Part shown: positions 60,791 through 64,000 of the stretch, piece after piece | Layout of the letters: the number at the start of each line of letters is the position of its first letter | Position numbering within the stretch: position 1 is the first letter of the stretch | From: Apricaphanius iberus | Taxonomy: Eukaryota; Chordata; Actinopteri; Cyprinodontiformes; Aphaniidae | Direction of reading: 5' to 3' | Length of the DNA: 64,000 nucleotides | Assembly: GCA_028564705.1 (NCBI GenBank) | Contig: JAPXFQ010000406.1 | Span: 22,501-86,500 of the forward strand | The notes under the pieces: generated by a model | What the model saw: only the letters and a program-made list of their open reading frames with translations | Told to the model about the DNA's origin: nothing | Databases searched by the model: none | Position numbers and translations under genes: made by a program

Positions 60791-61189
60791 ACACTGCAAT
60801 GCTTAATCATCAAAACCATAACAAATGCCATTTATGGCAGAAAGTGATCGTGTAGGAGGCGGGATGTGATATAAAATGACACATATCAAGGAAGAATGTG
60901 ATTGATGAAGCAGAATTTGCATGAAGCTGTGCATACTCAAAGTTTTATGGTTCTGAAACTTTCCTTGCATTTTTTCTTTTTCTTTCTGAGCTTGATTACG
61001 GTTTTAGTAAGGATTATACAAAGAGTTAGTTATGATAAAAGAATGTGGTGACAGGATGTGGGGAAGCCTGTTTCCTCGAAAAGGCCCGGGAAGATGATTA
61101 GAAGTGATGAATGGAGATAACGACAGGGCAGTGTTGCTATACTAAAGAGAGAGGTACAGTTCAAATGTTAGAAGTTATTCCTTGTAACA
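60791..61189. other. Nothing recognised
   Basis: No feature supported. Confidence 0.45.
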
Positions 61190-61250
61190 AGCGCAAAAAG
61201 TGGAAAGTTTAAGGGTGTGAATACTTATTGCTGGTCATTGTAGTTTTTGT
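61190..61250 (+). mobile_element. Solo Tc1-like terminal fragment
   Basis: AAAGTGGAAAGTTTAAGGGT, then GTGAATACTTATTGCTGG and TCATTGTA, is a Tc1 terminal motif like the right sides of 14062-15085 and 62195-62580. Confidence 0.5.
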
Positions 61251-62194
61251 ATGTCTTACATTATTTATCTCATAAAATATATTGTACAACTAGTCTGGAC
61301 TAACATACCTCATTCTTAAAATAGGTAATCATTCCAAAAAAAATGATTTATATTATTTCAAATCTTCCTCTAAGAATAATATTGTTGTAATCATGTTAAG
61401 GGGTCATAAGTTGACTGTGAAAAGTTAACGGTTGGTGTGAAGTGTCAAAAAAGTACCTGCCTAAATTCCAGCATTCACAGATTTCTTGCTGATCACTGGT
61501 TAGTAACAACTTGGACGCTGACTTATTTGACCCTTTCTTACGCGTGAATGCAATTGCACATTCTGGTAATACTCAAACATATATCTTCCTTATTTGCAAA
61601 CAATATGCCTGATGCAACAGTGAATGAATGGCAAAAAAAGTGCATAAAATTTTAATTTCTGTATAAAACTACCATTCAGCCGTTATTCATGCATCAGAGA
61701 GAGCAGTGAGAAAACATCACAAAGAGGTTGAGAGGATATTGAGGATTCTGGTTGGAATTCAGTTGTGACAAATGCAAATCTGTCTCCTCAGGGAAAGTTT
61801 GAATGTGGAAATGATATTTAAGTCTTCCATTCTCCAAATACAAATCTGGAGAAAATGGTCTAAGCTAAGCAAAGAATCTGATGATCAAAGTCAAGAATAT
61901 AAATTAGAATCTACGAAAATCTATTTTTTGTTCTTGCTGCCCTTATACAAAGACGGTTTGACTCCAGTGTCAAATTAAATTAAGGGACTTGTTCAATATT
62001 TAGACTTACCCTTTTATGTATTGGTCTGAGTGTAAGGTGAGAAATCAATATTTCAGGATTTTATAATTCGTCTTAGACTAGACACACAGCTTAGCTTTGA
62101 ATGAAGAATAGAAGAGGGAAGATAAATAGCTACATTTCCTTGTGCAAAGTAACGCATAATGTAGAGATGGAAGGAAAATAATACTTTGTTTTCC
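61251..62194. other. Nothing recognised
   Basis: No feature supported. Confidence 0.45.
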
Positions 62195-62580
62195 TTATTT
62201 CATACTGATAAAAATGTTAGTTGTGTGGGGCATATTTGTATGCAGCCGCTTTTTCCTTGATACCCTAAATAAAATGCCTTCAGAAGAAAATTTTTCATGC
62301 AGACCAAAAGACATTGGACCGGTCAGCCATAAAGTTATTGATACGTTTAAAGAAGGGGTTAGTTTATTAAATGCTATCCAAAACTTTGAGAATCTCTGTC
62401 CACATCGGTCAACATATGATCCACACATCCACATTTTATGGAGGAATGAAAAGATTATTCCAATAATGCAGCAGTTTATATTAGTCCATCATGTAATATC
62501 CCGATAAATTACACTGGGAATTGTTTTTCTAATGTGACAAAATGTGGAACTGATAATTGGGCATGAATACTTTTTAAAGG
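62195..62580 (+). mobile_element. Decayed Tc1-like element
   Basis: GCATATTTGTATGCAGCCGC, TTGATACCCTAAATAAAATG and GCCTTCAGAAGAAA come from the leader. AAAGTTATTGATACGTTTAA, AGAAGGGGTTAG and CCAAAACTTTGAGAATCTC come from the helix-turn-helix coding part. A large deletion follows, then the terminal GTGACAAAATGTGGAAC and GGGCATGAATACTTTT. The 97-codon plus frame MLVVWGIFVCSRFF... contains VSHKVIDTFKEGVSLLNAIQ, the transposase relic. Confidence 0.7.
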
Positions 62581-62929
62581 TAGAATTTAACCCCTCGAGG
62601 ACATGCATGGTTTTAGACAGATCATATAAAGTTTATAGGTAGATATTCAAACTTAAGCATTGCAAGAAATAATTTTTTAATCCATATGCTGTTAGTCTTT
62701 CTAATTTAAGCTTTAAACTGAACATTGGCTTGAGGTTCTTGTTTTTTTCTATGTGCAGATAATTACATTCTAATTGCACTGGAAAAAGTTACATACTTAT
62801 TTTTTATCTATTTAATTTTTCAAATATTTTTAGCAACAGAGAAGAATAATCGAATGTGCAAGTATGTGATGTGTAGTTGCTATCAATAAGCCTGTTGTAC
62901 CTTTAGCAACCCTTCCTCCTTGCTTGCTT
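62581..62929. other. Nothing recognised
   Basis: AT-rich DNA. Confidence 0.5.
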
Positions 62930-63340
62930 TACCAGGATATCTGTTACTGTCAGTCCTACAGCAATGGATAGCTGCAAAAAGAGACCCCCACATGCTCCTA
63001 TCTTGTTACAGGGACTACTCTAATAGAAAATGTGCTCTGTGTTAGAAACCTGCTCGCCTCATTGGTAGGACCTCAGCGTGAGCCATCACTGAAAGCCATC
63101 AATGATTTAGATCAACAGCCCTCTCCTCACTCCTTAGCAGAATCTGCAGGTGTGCCGGCATCATCATTCATCACTAGAATATAATGAATTCTCCTCCATA
63201 TTCCGACAGCAGCACCGCGAACAGCGGTCCCTCACTTATTGTTCGCTTCTTTAACAATACATAGCATCTGTTTGATCAATAGTCTTCAATGCCCAGTAAA
63301 TGTTATTGCTAATAGAAGTATGACTAATGAGTACTAATTA
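62930..63340. promoter_or_regulatory. Candidate conserved non-coding element
   Basis: Balanced-composition, repeat-free sequence in an AT-rich setting, with GCCATCAATGATTTAGATC, GCCGGCATCATCATTCATC, TCTTTAACAATACATAGC and a TAATGAGTACTAATTAAAATG run at 63325-63346. No open frame or splice context. Conservation is not shown. Confidence 0.3.
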
Positions 63341-63700
63341 AAATGAGTCTTTCCACCTTATGATAACAAATTATTTAGTTTGGTTGTTGTCAGACTCAGA
63401 AAAAATGCTGGGGACATACAGTGAAGCCAACATTATTTTTAACCCCGGCAGAATGACATTTAAAGTCATTAATTTAACCAAGCAGTTGTTTTGTGGTTAA
63501 ATAAAAAAAGTATATTCCAAAAGATAAGACAACATATGTGTGAGATTATGTTAAAAAAGAATCCTGCTTTATTTAATTCAACTGTTTTTTTTTACAACAG
63601 TTGTCGTCTCAAGGCATTTTACAATAAAAGTTATTTCAATATAATCACTCAAACATTCTACTGTTTTAAAAGTTTTCTATTTAAGGAATCTCAGTAGATT
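63341..63700. other. Nothing recognised
   Basis: AT-rich DNA; the short frame at 63491-63697 has no domain. Confidence 0.5.
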
Positions 63701-63920
63701 GGATCAAATCATTCACTAGAGCTTTTGCCGCGTTCATAGAGGCTCCAACCACAACCATACCTCAACAATCCTTCATAGTGAGCAAGCATGGGGTGACAGT
63801 GGAGAATAAAAATTCCCCTTTAACAGGAAGAAAACCTGAACCAGAACCAGAACATGGCTCAGTACGAGCGTCTATATGCCACGACTTTCTGGGAGTTTGA
63901 GAAGACATACCCGAGACATA
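63700..63920 (+). mobile_element. Fragment of an abundant fish repeat
   Basis: GAGCTTTTGCCGCGTTCATAG, GAATAAAAATTCCCC, TTTAACAGGAAGAAAACC, ACCAGAACATGGCTCAGTAC and TGCCACGACTTTCTGGG are words of a well-known teleost interspersed repeat. An inverted fragment lies at 34550-34645. Confidence 0.6.
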
Positions 63921-64000
63921 AAAAGAACAACAACAAAAAAAAAAAAAAGATGAAAGTGTACTTTCTATGTTAGCAAAGTAAAAAGTTGATAATAGGACAC

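Overview
The window looks like a piece of a ray-finned (teleost-type) fish chromosome. It is AT-rich, has no operons or long open frames, and is full of Tc1-like transposons, hAT elements, tRNA-derived SINEs, non-LTR retrotransposon ends and a Penelope-like element, the mixture usual in fish. No name or accession was available, so the organism is inferred from repeat content alone.

Only one host-gene feature stands out. On the minus strand, a signal-peptide-like first coding exon (55182-55325) ends at a good GTAAGT donor and is preceded by a CpG- and G-rich promoter-like block (to about 55800). If it is real, the roughly 55 kb to the left is the start of a long first intron, or contains small exons I could not recognise, and the 8 kb to the right is upstream sequence. 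The gene could not be identified.

Layout: 1-450 is a TA-rich microsatellite. 453-2058 is a complete-ended Tc1-like transposon with a broken transposase. 6621-7671 is a hAT deletion derivative with a perfect 8-bp target-site duplication and a relic BED-finger exon. 10454-11300 is a Penelope-like (PLE) insertion with a GIY-YIG reading frame, a hammerhead-ribozyme-like motif and inverted ends. 12752-13048 is a MITE. 14-15 kb is a decayed Tc1-like copy. 16-17.3 kb holds a BED-finger relic and a SINE. 20135-22115 is one hAT element nested inside another. 23.5-25.3 kb is a GC-rich retroelement-like block of unknown family. 28.0-29.4 kb holds two DNA-transposon relics. 36460-37551 is a hAT-like element split by a 5'-truncated LINE. 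40679-41570 is a TTAA-type element with long terminal inverted repeats. 49.7-50.2 kb is a LINE 3' end. 52.7-53.5, 59.7-61.2 and 62.2-62.6 kb hold Tc1-family relics.

Between these lie AT-rich stretches without recognisable genes. Three or four of them have the homeodomain-site-rich look of conserved non-coding elements, which only an alignment could confirm. The transposons do not act together. Their nesting records the order of insertion: hAT hosts came first, with a second hAT or a LINE later.
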